Assembly: GCA_050251195.1 (NCBI GenBank)
Contig: JBFWNG010000003.1
Coordinates: forward strand, 124,001 to 188,000
Origin: JBFWNG01 sp050251195
GTDB lineage: Bacteria > Bdellovibrionota_B > Oligoflexia > Oligoflexales > Oligoflexaceae
DNA length: 64,000 bases
Direction: 5' to 3'
Under the pieces are notes generated by a model that saw only the letters and a list, made by a program, of their open reading frames with translations, was not told where the DNA came from and searched no databases. Position numbers and translations under genes: made by a program. Of the stretch, positions 45,744-55,300 are shown piece by piece. Numbering within the stretch: position 1 is the stretch's first letter; every line of letters starts with the position of its first letter.

Positions 45744-46007
45744 ATGAAGCACGCCCTACCAATTTTGGTCGTCACTTCCCTTTTTCCCGTATTTTTGGCA
45801 ACCGAGGCGGCTTTCGCCGATGACTGCGAGGAAGAGGAGATCGCGGCGCTCGAGGACTACGTTGCAGATAAAGAAGGCGATTTTCGTTATCTTTGCTCAA
45901 CAGCAGACGATTTCCGAAGGAACGAAGAAACATGCAGAGATATTCTAGAGGATATTGACGACGCGCAGGACAGGATATCCGAACTTCGCAGAGAGTGTCG
46001 TGACTAG
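45744..46007 (+). CDS. Small exported coiled-coil protein
   Basis: An 87-residue protein with a signal peptide (ILVVTSLFPVFLATEAAFA) and AGGAG before the ATG. The ~60-residue mature part is highly charged and helical (EIAALEDYVADKEGDFRYL; RDILEDIDDAQDRISELRR) with four Cys that could form disulfides. No known family. A hairpin follows the stop. Confidence 0.7.
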   Translation: MKHALPILVVTSLFPVFLATEAAFADDCEEEEIAALEDYVADKEGDFRYLCSTADDFRRNEETCRDILEDIDDAQDRISELRRECRD

Positions 46008-46018
46008 AATCTAAATTG

Positions 46019-46045
46019 ACTAGGGAGACCTCGCGTCTCCCTAGT
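46019..46045. terminator. Hairpin after the small coiled-coil gene
   Basis: ACTAGGGAGAC pairs with GTCTCCCTAGT around a CTCGC loop, 11 bp after the stop. No long T-run follows, so it may end transcription weakly or with a factor; it also lies before the convergent lipoprotein end. Confidence 0.65.
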
Positions 46046-46081
46046 TGGGTTATAAAATAACACTCGAGGATCAACTATCGA

Positions 46082-46498
46082 TTAGGGAACGGCAATACAG
46101 TCCAAAGATTCTTCATCATTCCATCGCCCCTCATAGATTTTGCCGTCTACCGGTGTAGGATCTGGATCAGTGGTGATAACGAGTTTAACGCTCCTTCCTT
46201 CATAGCGGTACGCAATAGCTTCATCAGCTCCAGGAGGTGTTACGGAACGCCGAACATTCATGGTCTCCCTGTTATTTCCTTGTCTCTTTTCAAGAACGGC
46301 GGTTTTAGGATTGCGGGTCTTAAGTACTTGGATCTTGAATGCTGAATCTGCCGTTGGCTGGGTATTGCAGCTAAACTCAAGGCCGTCGTCTCCGCCTCCC
46401 GTGCTTGCGCCGCCGCGAATGTTGGACGTTGCATCATCTGTACGACAGGACGTTAAACCCAGCAACGCCGCGAAAAACATCATTCTAAGAGAAAACAT
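46082..46498 (-). CDS. Small lipoprotein of unknown function
   Basis: A 138-residue lipoprotein (leader FAALLGLTSC, AGGAGG before the ATG). The mature part is a short beta-rich domain bounded by Cys near FSCNTQP and LDCIAVP, which may pair. No family recognised. Divergent from the TIGR02147 regulator. Confidence 0.7.
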   Translation of the reverse strand: MFSLRMMFFAALLGLTSCRTDDATSNIRGGASTGGGDDGLEFSCNTQPTADSAFKIQVLKTRNPKTAVLEKRQGNNRETMNVRRSVTPPGADEAIAYRYEGRSVKLVITTDPDPTPVDGKIYEGRWNDEESLDCIAVP

Positions 46499-46625
46499 GA
46501 AACCTCCTATGAAGGGTCGTTTAGGACCCGCGATTCTTGTCGAGATTTTATAGATTGCGAGTTTCAGCGTCTAGACGTATTTTAATTAAGAATTATCCAA
46601 TTTATTAAGTTGGGGATTAATTTTT

Positions 46626-47450
46626 ATGGCGAGTAGTATGACGGTGTTCGAGTTCGACGATTACAAAAAATACCTTAAAGAACGCCTACCTACGTCCGGT
46701 GAGAACCGAGGGAGCCGGTCTAAACTTGCCAAGCTTCTCAAATGTCAGTCGGCGCATATCTCACAAGTTCTCAAGGGCAGCGGACATTTTAGCTTGGAGC
46801 ACTGTGCTATTATCGATGAATTCCTGAACCATACCCTTCAGGAAAGCGAGTACTTTCTTCTGTTGGTCCATTTAGGGCGATCAGGCAGTAAAAAATTATC
46901 TAGATTCTACATGCGGCGCATTGACGAGCTAAAAGTTCTCAATAGAAGAGCCAATATAGCACCATCCGCAAAACCTCTTGAAAACGAAGCCGCATTAGCT
47001 CTGTATTATAGTTCCTGGCAAGTTGCCGCTGTACATGTTGCCCTTATGAAAGGTCCTCAAAGGCCGAGTGAATTGGCAGCAACACTCAATCTTGGGGTTT
47101 CATTTGTCAAAACAGCTTTGACCAACTTGACACATTGCGGAATGGTTGAAGACCGAAAGGATGGTTACTATCATTGCGTCCCTCAAAGACTACATTTAGC
47201 ACCCGATTCGCCGTTTGTTACTCAACATCATCTTAACTGGCGAACGAAGCTCGTGCAGTCATTGCAACAGCCGGAAGACAAAGAAACCTTGCACTACTCA
47301 GGTCCCATGGCAATTTCCAAACGCGCCGCGTCGAAAATTCGCGCTCTTCTTGTCGATAGCATCGAACGCATGGAGCCGATCATCGCCTCTCCCGGCGAAG
47401 ATTGCTGCCACGCTGTGTGCATTGATTTCTTTAGATTTACGGTGGATTGA
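46626..47450 (+). CDS. TIGR02147-family putative transcriptional regulator (DUF4423)
   Basis: A 274-residue protein. The N-terminus has FDDYKKYLKERL and an HTH-like LAKLLKCQSAHISQVLKG. The C-terminal ~170 residues follow the TIGR02147 pattern (YYSSWQVAAVHVALMK; LNLGVSFVKTALTNLTHCGMV), ending CHAVCIDFFRFTV. The family is expanded in Bdellovibrio, Fibrobacter and relatives, and is taken as a lineage hint. It lies between small lipoprotein genes that it may control. Confidence 0.88.
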   Translation: MASSMTVFEFDDYKKYLKERLPTSGENRGSRSKLAKLLKCQSAHISQVLKGSGHFSLEHCAIIDEFLNHTLQESEYFLLLVHLGRSGSKKLSRFYMRRIDELKVLNRRANIAPSAKPLENEAALALYYSSWQVAAVHVALMKGPQRPSELAATLNLGVSFVKTALTNLTHCGMVEDRKDGYYHCVPQRLHLAPDSPFVTQHHLNWRTKLVQSLQQPEDKETLHYSGPMAISKRAASKIRALLVDSIERMEPIIASPGEDCCHAVCIDFFRFTVD

Positions 47451-47467
47451 CCCGCACGAATGCAAAA

Positions 47468-47917
47468 TCAACAAGATTGAGTTAATTCGCAAGGCGAAGG
47501 ACCTACACGCCCATGATCATCGTTATGGCCGTCGTTAGGAACCCCTGTTTTCGGATAAACCTTTGGGTCAACCTTATACAGGCATTCTTGCTCATCTTTA
47601 GCCTGTGCGTCATGTTTAATAACGCGACAGCATGTTTCGATAGGAGTTTCCGCGTCGATCTTGGAAGCATCGCCTTTGTTCTTTTGATAATGTTCTGTCT
47701 TCGCGTACGCTTGGCAGTCGGCAAAGACTTTTGCATAATTTAGTCCACAGTCGTCACCGCTTCTACCCGACTCCATACAGGACGCGTACTGACTGGATCC
47801 ATTTCCTGGCGCGGAATTATCCGACACGGACATGACATCAGCGTCTTCTGTTGACTGCTTGCATCCTCCAAGACAAAGCAACAAAACGAACATACCTGTG
47901 CGTGATCGCATCGCCAT
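47468..47917 (-). CDS. Small Cys-rich lipoprotein, paralogue of the one at 45246-45584
   Basis: A 149-residue lipoprotein (leader FVLLLCLGGC; GGAGG before the ATG). The Cys pattern ASCMESGRSGDDC, FADC, TCC, QEC matches the lipoprotein at 45246-45584. The C-terminal part is Asp/His-rich (GVPNDGHNDDHGRVG), perhaps metal binding. Function unknown. Its 3' end is 17 bp from the TIGR02147 gene. Confidence 0.7.
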   Translation of the reverse strand: MAMRSRTGMFVLLLCLGGCKQSTEDADVMSVSDNSAPGNGSSQYASCMESGRSGDDCGLNYAKVFADCQAYAKTEHYQKNKGDASKIDAETPIETCCRVIKHDAQAKDEQECLYKVDPKVYPKTGVPNDGHNDDHGRVGPSPCELTQSC

Positions 47918-48087
47918 GGTTTCCTCCTGCAGATGGCTGTTCTTTGGGGATTTATCGGAATATTTGGGTTTTCCTAAAGAATCATTTATTCCGTAAAAAC
48001 AGCATATTACCTGAACCTATCGAAAAAACTTTCTGAGTGATCTCACATAACATATACCAGATAAAAGATTCAGAGCGGACCTAGCCG

Positions 48088-48561
48088 ATGGAAGATCAAC
48101 TAACTTACTACAAATCCTTGCCGCGCAAGCGCATTGCAGTCGGCGTTATCATTCCACGAGGAGAGGCAATTTTAATTGTTAAGCCTCGCTACACACCGCA
48201 TTGGCTTCTTCCCGGTGGTGTCGTGGAAGGGGGCGAATCGCCGCTTCAAGCGGCTAAACGAGAATGCCAAGAAGAACTTGGCATAGAGGTACAAATCGAA
48301 AGCCTCCTAGCGGTTGACTTCACGGGTCAAAATGACCAAGGCACGGGTGATGCTATTCATTTCATTTTTAAGGCAGCACCGTTAGAGACGTCACAAGACG
48401 TTAGACTAGCGGAAGAGGAACTTGAATCATGGCGCTTCGAGGATACTGAAAGTGCATTGACGTTGCTTTGTTCGAAGAGTGCCGCCAGACTCAAAAGCAT
48501 TAGAGGACACCAAACTCCTGTCTATCTTGAAGGGGGACAAACTCAATCTTTGAGGTCCTAG
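48088..48561 (+). CDS. Nudix hydrolase
   Basis: A 157-residue protein with a complete Nudix box, GGVVEGGESPLQAAKRECQE followed by ELGI, matching Gx5Ex7REUxEExGU. It hydrolyses a nucleoside diphosphate linked to another group, using Mg2+. The length fits a single-domain enzyme. The substrate is not evident. It converges with the repeat lipoprotein gene, 14 bp apart. Confidence 0.92.
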   Translation: MEDQLTYYKSLPRKRIAVGVIIPRGEAILIVKPRYTPHWLLPGGVVEGGESPLQAAKRECQEELGIEVQIESLLAVDFTGQNDQGTGDAIHFIFKAAPLETSQDVRLAEEELESWRFEDTESALTLLCSKSAARLKSIRGHQTPVYLEGGQTQSLRS

Positions 48562-48575
48562 CGGCATTATGTCAC

Positions 48576-51500
48576 TTAGTTCCTGGTACAAATCATTATT
48601 GACGAGGTTGTCTTGTTAACGTTCAACATTTTCCCGCTATACATAGTGACCATCCACGCCTGAGGCTGATTATTGGAAATAGTGGTCGAACTCCAGTATG
48701 GGTTTGTGGGAGTCAAATTGAGTTGATTGATTGCAGCCACCGACCAGATACCATCGACTGACGCCTGCAGTAATTCTTTAACCGTAGGAAGTCTCCAATC
48801 GGTGTAAGCACCATAAGTTAGGTTTTCACAATCTGTAATAGCGTTGTCCCAGGAAAAGGTGGATCGATGTTTCGTCCACATTTGACTGGTTATTTTATCC
48901 GTGAAAATGCAGTTTTCAGTTCCTTCACAAAGTCCATTGCCTGCAACTCCGCTGCCAGCGCCGTCATCACTGCCGCTTTCACGCTCCCAATTGGTACCCG
49001 GAGACTGCTGCCACGTGCCTGGACTTGCGGTAGGAAAGGTACCGCCATTAACAAAATCGTCGATGGTATCGTAAATATCCAAGCCAGTTACCGCGCCGGT
49101 TCCCGTTATGCGGTCGAAGAAACTAGTATCTGCTGCGTTTCTGAAGAAGGCTATTTCTCCAGCTTTTCCTCCGACAGTTTTACCTAATTTAACATCCCAT
49201 TCAGTATAAGCGTTGGTGTCTGCGGCCTTGTATTGAGAAGTTGTAACGCAACCAACACTGCCGTCGATGGAACAATCAGCGGGTATCACTACAGTCCCAG
49301 AAGTGCCGAAAATTGAAACGGTTGAAACTAGGTTGGGCCCTGTGATGTCGATATCGCCAGCTCCCGTATGCCTTGTGCCTGCGGAATCCCAATACTCGAA
49401 GCTAGCGACGCTTTTCGCTTGCGCATTGAAAGTAGCGCTGTCCAAATCGGCGGTACCCCCCTGAGCCCCAGGTAGGCGATTTGTTGCCGATGGATAAGTT
49501 CCATTAGTACCGGCGATATTGACCCCGTTTTTCACATTTGCAGCGGATAGATTGGTCAAATCAGCGGACTGAAAGGTTGCTGTCGCAGCACACCCCTGCT
49601 GACCGTTACCTGTACAATTGCTGTGAGTTTCTATGGGAGCTGTGCCGGTGACGCCAAAAATTTCCACGCCGCTTATAATTTTAGCTACGGCAAGATCCGT
49701 ATCGCCTGCATCGGAATATCTGTTGCCTGCGGAGTCGAAGTACTCAAAGGCTATTGCGCTTTGCAGTTGTGCATCGAACGTTACAGATATTAAATCAGCC
49801 GTTCCTCCCTGAGCACCTGCTAGAGGGGATGTCACGGATGGGTAATTTCCGGTCACTCCAGCGATGGTTATTCCATTCTTGACATTTCCTGGGGATAAAT
49901 TTGTCATATTCATAGATTGATAAGTGGCGGTTGTGAGGCAGCTTTGCTGAGCATTCCCGGTGCAGTTAATATGCGATTCTACAGTGGCAGTGCCAGTTAC
50001 CCCGAAGATGCTAGAGCCGTTTACTACCTTTGCTGCGGCAAGGTCCGCATCTCCAGCTCCCGTATACCTGTTGCCAACCGAGTCAAAGTACTCAAATGCT
50101 GTGGCAGTTTCCAACTTAGCGTTGAAGGTAGCGGAGGTTAAATCGTCTGTCGCGTCGGCGCCGACAAGTTGGTTTGTCGCAGACGGATAATCCCCCACCA
50201 CATCGGCAATCGTAACGCCATTTTTTACATTATCCGCTGATAGGTTGGTTAAGTCTGCTGATTGATAGGTGGCCGTCACTATACACCCCTGCTGTGCGTT
50301 TCCTGTGCAGCTGATATGGGACTCAACGGGAGACGTACCAGTCAGACCAAAAATTCCGGTACCGCTTGTAATGTTTATCGCCGCAAAATCTGTGTCGCCC
50401 GCGCCTGTGTATCTGTTACCTGCTGAATCAAAATATTCGAATGAGGTGGCAGCTTGTAATTGGTTGGCAAATGTCGTTGAAGTTAAGTCCGCTAACCCAT
50501 CAGCTCCGGTAAGGGGATTCGAGGCCGAAGGATAATCTCCTGCTACACCCGCAATAGTAACCCCGCTTTTAACGTTGCTTGCGGCCAGATTAGTTAGGTC
50601 TGCTGACTGATAAGTAGCAGTGGCCAAACACCCTTGCTGACCATTACCGACGCAGTCGCTATGGGATTCGATAGTGGAAGTTCCCGTCACACCAAAAATG
50701 CCGGTCCCATTTGCGACCTTGACAGCCGCAAGATCCGTATCCCCTGTTCCAGTGTATCTATTGCCAACAGAGTCAAAGTATTCAAAGGTCGCCGCGTTTC
50801 CCAATTTGGTATTGAAGGTAGCCGAGGTCAAATCTGCAGTTGCGTCAGCACCTACGAGCGGGCTAGTCGCAGATGGATAATCTCCAGCAACGCCAGCAAT
50901 CGTCACGCCATTCTTAACATTACCCGCCAGAAGATTGGCGAGATCGGCGGATTTGTAGGTAGTCGTCGTTAAACAGCCTTGTTGGGAATTGCCCGTACAG
51001 TTGCTATGAGACTCGACAATGCCTGTACCTACTACACCGAAAATTCCAGTGCCACTGACGATATTTGCTACGACCAGATCTGTGTCACCTGCACCGGTGT
51101 ACCTATTACCTGCTGAGTCAAAATATTCAAAAGCAACGGAAGTTTGGAGCTTTGCATTAAATGTCGCCGAAGTCAGATCAGCTGTGGCGTTGGCACCTAT
51201 GAGGGGATTGGATGCGGAAGGATAATCCCCTAGTACACCGGCTATGGTCACGCCATTTTTTATACTTCCAGCGGACAGATTCGATAAATCTGCTGACTGG
51301 TAAGTAGCAGTAGTCAAACAATCTTGTTGAGAATTGCCGCTACAACTACTATGGACTTCGAGGTTAGTTGTTCCTGTAGTCCCAAGGACATCTATGTTAT
51401 CAGCAATATTTGCGGCAACAATATCTGAATCACCTGCCCCCAAATGGCGCTCGCCCGATGAATCCCAGTATTCAAATCCTGCAACGGACTTTGCTTGAGC

Positions 51501-52307
51501 ATTAAAGGTAGCCCCCGTCAAATCTGCCGTTGCGTCAGCTCCAGGCAGTGGATAAGCGGCCGAGGGGTAACTGCCAGAAACGCCCGCAATTATAATTCCA
51601 GATCTAACCTTGCCCGGCGTTACCAAGGTAATGTCCGCAGCCTTGAAACCGGCGGTCGCTGCGCATCCAATGGTTCCGTCAGAACTGCAATCCCTATGAG
51701 TTTCAAAAATAGCTGATCCTGTTATTCCAGCTATGTCGACACCCGATTTAATATCTGTCGCCGACAGTGTAGAAATATCGCCAGCCTTAAAATTGGAGGT
51801 GGCAGCGCACCCCACTTCACCCTGCGCAGAACATGTCGGAACGCTGCTCTGACAATCTTTCGTTCCTTCCGCGAAGTTTCCAGAATCATCGTAATATTGA
51901 ACTCCAGAACATACTTCTGAAGGCCTTAGAGTAATGAGCGGGTGTTCGTCTCTTAGTAACCCGTAGAGGGCAATTGGAACGGTTTCTCCATTTGATTTTA
52001 CGAGAGCAGATATCCGACCTGCTTTTAAGTTCGATGGTGTGACAAAGGTTGCATTTTCTTCACTTACGACCTCCATACTTATAGTTACACCATCTATAAT
52101 GACAGTCATTCCATCTTTAAATCCGGTTCCAAAAGTCGTCACAGTTCCGTTAGGCCCGACCACAAATGGTTTTACACGGGAAATCGTTACTGAATTGGGG
52201 GATGCAGGAGACTCTTTAGATAGGACATCGATATTCATGCCTGAATCGCAGCCAGCGAGAACAAGCGTGAAGTAGGATATACAAATTTTTAAAATCCTAA
52301 TGTCCAT
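48576..52307 (-). CDS. Giant repeat lipoprotein 1: TIG-like domain, seven 115-residue repeats, DUF1566/Lcl-like end
   Basis: A 1243-residue lipoprotein (leader SYFTLVLAGC). Residues ~40-118 form a TIG/IPT-like beta domain. From residue 202 to ~1007 there are seven tandem repeats of ~115 residues, each starting like ESHSNCTGNSQQGC and containing VKNGVTIAGVxGDYPSA and FEYFDSxGNRYTGAGD. The last ~200 residues have MWTKHRSTFSWDNAI and DWRLPTVKELLQ, typical of DUF1566/Lcl-like domains. Two Cys per repeat could form disulfides. It is likely a long surface adhesin-like fibre. The Shine-Dalgarno (GAGGTAAGG) overlaps the stop of the upstream paralogue 7 bp away, so translation is coupled. Confidence 0.85.
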   Translation of the reverse strand: MDIRILKICISYFTLVLAGCDSGMNIDVLSKESPASPNSVTISRVKPFVVGPNGTVTTFGTGFKDGMTVIIDGVTISMEVVSEENATFVTPSNLKAGRISALVKSNGETVPIALYGLLRDEHPLITLRPSEVCSGVQYYDDSGNFAEGTKDCQSSVPTCSAQGEVGCAATSNFKAGDISTLSATDIKSGVDIAGITGSAIFETHRDCSSDGTIGCAATAGFKAADITLVTPGKVRSGIIIAGVSGSYPSAAYPLPGADATADLTGATFNAQAKSVAGFEYWDSSGERHLGAGDSDIVAANIADNIDVLGTTGTTNLEVHSSCSGNSQQDCLTTATYQSADLSNLSAGSIKNGVTIAGVLGDYPSASNPLIGANATADLTSATFNAKLQTSVAFEYFDSAGNRYTGAGDTDLVVANIVSGTGIFGVVGTGIVESHSNCTGNSQQGCLTTTTYKSADLANLLAGNVKNGVTIAGVAGDYPSATSPLVGADATADLTSATFNTKLGNAATFEYFDSVGNRYTGTGDTDLAAVKVANGTGIFGVTGTSTIESHSDCVGNGQQGCLATATYQSADLTNLAASNVKSGVTIAGVAGDYPSASNPLTGADGLADLTSTTFANQLQAATSFEYFDSAGNRYTGAGDTDFAAINITSGTGIFGLTGTSPVESHISCTGNAQQGCIVTATYQSADLTNLSADNVKNGVTIADVVGDYPSATNQLVGADATDDLTSATFNAKLETATAFEYFDSVGNRYTGAGDADLAAAKVVNGSSIFGVTGTATVESHINCTGNAQQSCLTTATYQSMNMTNLSPGNVKNGITIAGVTGNYPSVTSPLAGAQGGTADLISVTFDAQLQSAIAFEYFDSAGNRYSDAGDTDLAVAKIISGVEIFGVTGTAPIETHSNCTGNGQQGCAATATFQSADLTNLSAANVKNGVNIAGTNGTYPSATNRLPGAQGGTADLDSATFNAQAKSVASFEYWDSAGTRHTGAGDIDITGPNLVSTVSIFGTSGTVVIPADCSIDGSVGCVTTSQYKAADTNAYTEWDVKLGKTVGGKAGEIAFFRNAADTSFFDRITGTGAVTGLDIYDTIDDFVNGGTFPTASPGTWQQSPGTNWERESGSDDGAGSGVAGNGLCEGTENCIFTDKITSQMWTKHRSTFSWDNAITDCENLTYGAYTDWRLPTVKELLQASVDGIWSVAAINQLNLTPTNPYWSSTTISNNQPQAWMVTMYSGKMLNVNKTTSSIMICTRN
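49289..51704. repeat. Seven ~345-bp coding repeats of giant lipoprotein 1
   Basis: Seven tandem units of 115 codons with high but imperfect identity, all inside the coding frame. The units have diverged in synonymous positions, which argues against very recent amplification. They could still recombine with each other and with the array at 53016-55431. Confidence 0.8.
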
Positions 52308-52314
52308 TCAACCC

Positions 52315-55300
52315 TTACCTCGTGCAAATGTGATATTCCGAGGTTCCCTTTGTCTCCCAATCAGCTCGACCAGTACCTCCACTTACTTTCCAGCCATAGC
52401 CTGTGTTTGTAGTACGCGTCGTTGAACTCCAAAGATATACTCCGGCGCTTAGTTTGTCCGCAGCCCCTAGAGTTGCTAGAGCATCGATGTGCGCTTGGAG
52501 GAGTTCCTTTACGGTAGGCAGTCGCCAGTCGGAATGACCGCCATACGTTAATCCATCGCAGTCTGTAATGGCAGCCTCCCAGCCAGAGGAACTTCGACGA
52601 CTCGTCCACATTTGGCTGGTTAATCTATCTGTAAATATGCAAACTTCGCTTCCTTCGCAAAGACCATTACCTGCCGTGCCGGCGCCAGCGCCATCATCGG
52701 TCGCACTATCTCTCAACCAATTGGACCCCGTAACTTGATACCAACCAGCTGGATTTTGGGTGGGAAAACCTAAACCATTATTATAATCATCCGTGGTATC
52801 GTAGATATCGATGCCGGTTAACGCGCCTGTCCCTGTGGTACGGTCAAAGGAAGCGGTATCGGCCATGTTTCTATAAAACCTGATTTCACCCGATTTGCCC
52901 GCAGCAGTATATCCAGCCCTAATATCCCATTCCGTGAAGGCGTTGGTATCTGCCGACTTATATTGGCTGGTGGATATACACCCCACTTGCGCGTCGCTTG
53001 TGCAATTGGACGGAGAAACCAAGGACCCCGCAACGCCGAAGATAGTTTTTCCAGAAAGGATTTTGGAAGCGGTAATATCTGCATCACCATTACCTATATG
53101 TCTAGCACCTGTAGAATCCCAATACTCGAACCCTGAAGCACTTCGTATTTGCCCGTCGAAATTCGAACTATCAAGATCGTCGGTCCCTGCTTGGGCTCCT
53201 GTTAATGTATTTGTGGAGGAAGGATAACCTCCCGTCACACCAGCGATGATTACACCGCTTTTGATATTTCCGGCTGACAAATTTGAAACGTCTGCTGATT
53301 GATAAGCAGCGGTTGTAACACAGCTTTGTTGGGCGTTCCCTGTGCAGTTGTTATGGGATTCCACAGGTGTTACGCCCGTTACGCCAAATATAGCGGAACC
53401 ATTTACCACATTTGCTGCGATTAGATCTGCGTCTCCTGCTCCCGTATATCTGTTGCCAGTCGAATCGAAGTACTCGAATGCTGCGGCGGTTTCTAATTGA
53501 GTGTTGAAAGTTCCCGAAACTAAGTCATCTGTCGCATCGGCACCAGCTAACGGATTGGTCGCCGAGGGATAATCTCCGCCCACGCCTCCGATAGTAACAC
53601 CATTTTTTACGTTACCTGCAGATAAACTACTTAAGTCTGCCGACTGATAAGTGGCAGTTGCTACGCAACTTTGCTGACCATTCCCAGTACAACTGCTGTG
53701 GGATTCAAGGGACGATGTACCGGTTAAACCAAAGATTCCCTCGCCGATTGCAATGTTCACTGGTGTAAGATCAGTATCACCGGCACCCGTGTATCTGTTG
53801 CCTGCGGAATCGAAATATTCGAAAGCGGTGGAGGCTGCCAGTTTTGCATTAAAGCTAGCTGATGTCAGGTCAGCTGTTGCATCTGCCCCGGCTAATGGGC
53901 TGGTCGCTGAGGGGTAATTTCCTGTAATGCCGGAAATGGTAATTCCATTTTTAATGTTCGCAGCCAACAGGTTGGTCAAATCCGCCGATTGATATGTTGC
54001 CGTGGCTACGCAACCTTGTTGGCTATTCCCAGTACAGTTGCTATGAGACTCCGCAACAGTAGTTCCCGTCACTCCAAATATCACGGAACCACTTACGACG
54101 TTGGCGGCAACAAGGTCCGCATCTCCAGTCCCTGTAAACCTGTTGCCAGCTGAGTCGAAATACTCAAAAGCCGTCGGGCTTTCCAATTTTGAGTTAAAGG
54201 AACCTGAAGTCAAATCGATCGTCGCGTCAGCACCAGTTAAAGGATGGGTCGCCGAAGGATAATCACCGGTCACTCCAGCGACCGATACGCCATTTTTTAA
54301 ATTGGCCACAGATAAGTTGGTCAAGTCTGCTGATTGGTAGGCGGCAGTTGTAACACAGCTTTGTTGGGCACTGCCTGTACAATTACTATGGGACTCTATT
54401 ATCGCGGTACCAGTTACCCCAAACACACCTGCGCCACTGACTATGTTTGCGGCAGCTAAATCAATATCGCCTGCACCTACGTATCTGTTACCCGCGGAAT
54501 CAAAGTATTCAAAGGCAGTGGTACTTTCTAGTTTTGCATTAAAGGTAGCAGACGTTAAATCGGATGTTGCATCGGCATCAACTAATGGGTCAGAAGCCGA
54601 AGGATAATTTCCCACAATACCAGCAATGGTAATTCCATTTCTAACACTTCCAGCTGCTAAGTTCGCTAAATCAGCTGATTGATAGGTCGCCGTCGCCACG
54701 CAACCCTGCTGGGCATTTCCGGTGCAATTTGTATGTGATTCCAGTGTTGCAGAACCAGTTACTCCAAAGACAATTGTAGAATCTGCAAGATTTACGGAAG
54801 CAAGATCTGTATCGCCCGCCCCTAGCTGCCTGTTCCCGGCGGAGTCAAAGTATTCAAATGCCGTGGCGCTTTCCAATTTCACATTGAATGTTGTCGAAGT
54901 TAAATCGGCGGTTGGATCAGCGCCGGTTAGGAGGTTGGAAGCTGAGGGATAGGCTCCCGACACACCGGCAATGGTGATACCGTTCTTAACATTACCTGCG
55001 GTTAGGTTACTCAAATTTGCGGCTTGATATATAGCTGTTGCGACGCAACCCTGCTGAGAATTACCGGTGCAGTTACTATGAGACTCCATAAGCGCGTTTC
55101 CTAATGTCCCAAAAATCTCAATAGAGTTTGCGATATGGTTTGCGACAATATCGGTGTCTCCTGTGCCTGAATGCCTGACACCTTGAGAATCCCAGTACTC
55201 GAATGCATTGGCTGACGTTACTTGGTTATTGAAGGTGCCCGCTGTTAAATCAGTTGTCGCACCAGCTCCGGCAAGTGGATTCGTAGCCGACGGATAGTCT

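Noticed and set aside
45392..45823. Overlapping plus-strand frames of 117 and 143 codons
   Set aside because: Opposite to the Cys-rich lipoprotein gene and without start signals; the real plus-strand gene here starts at 45744.
48867..55000. Many plus-strand frames of 65-112 codons opposite the giant repeat lipoproteins
   Set aside because: They recur with the 345-bp coding repeat and are antisense shadows of it.
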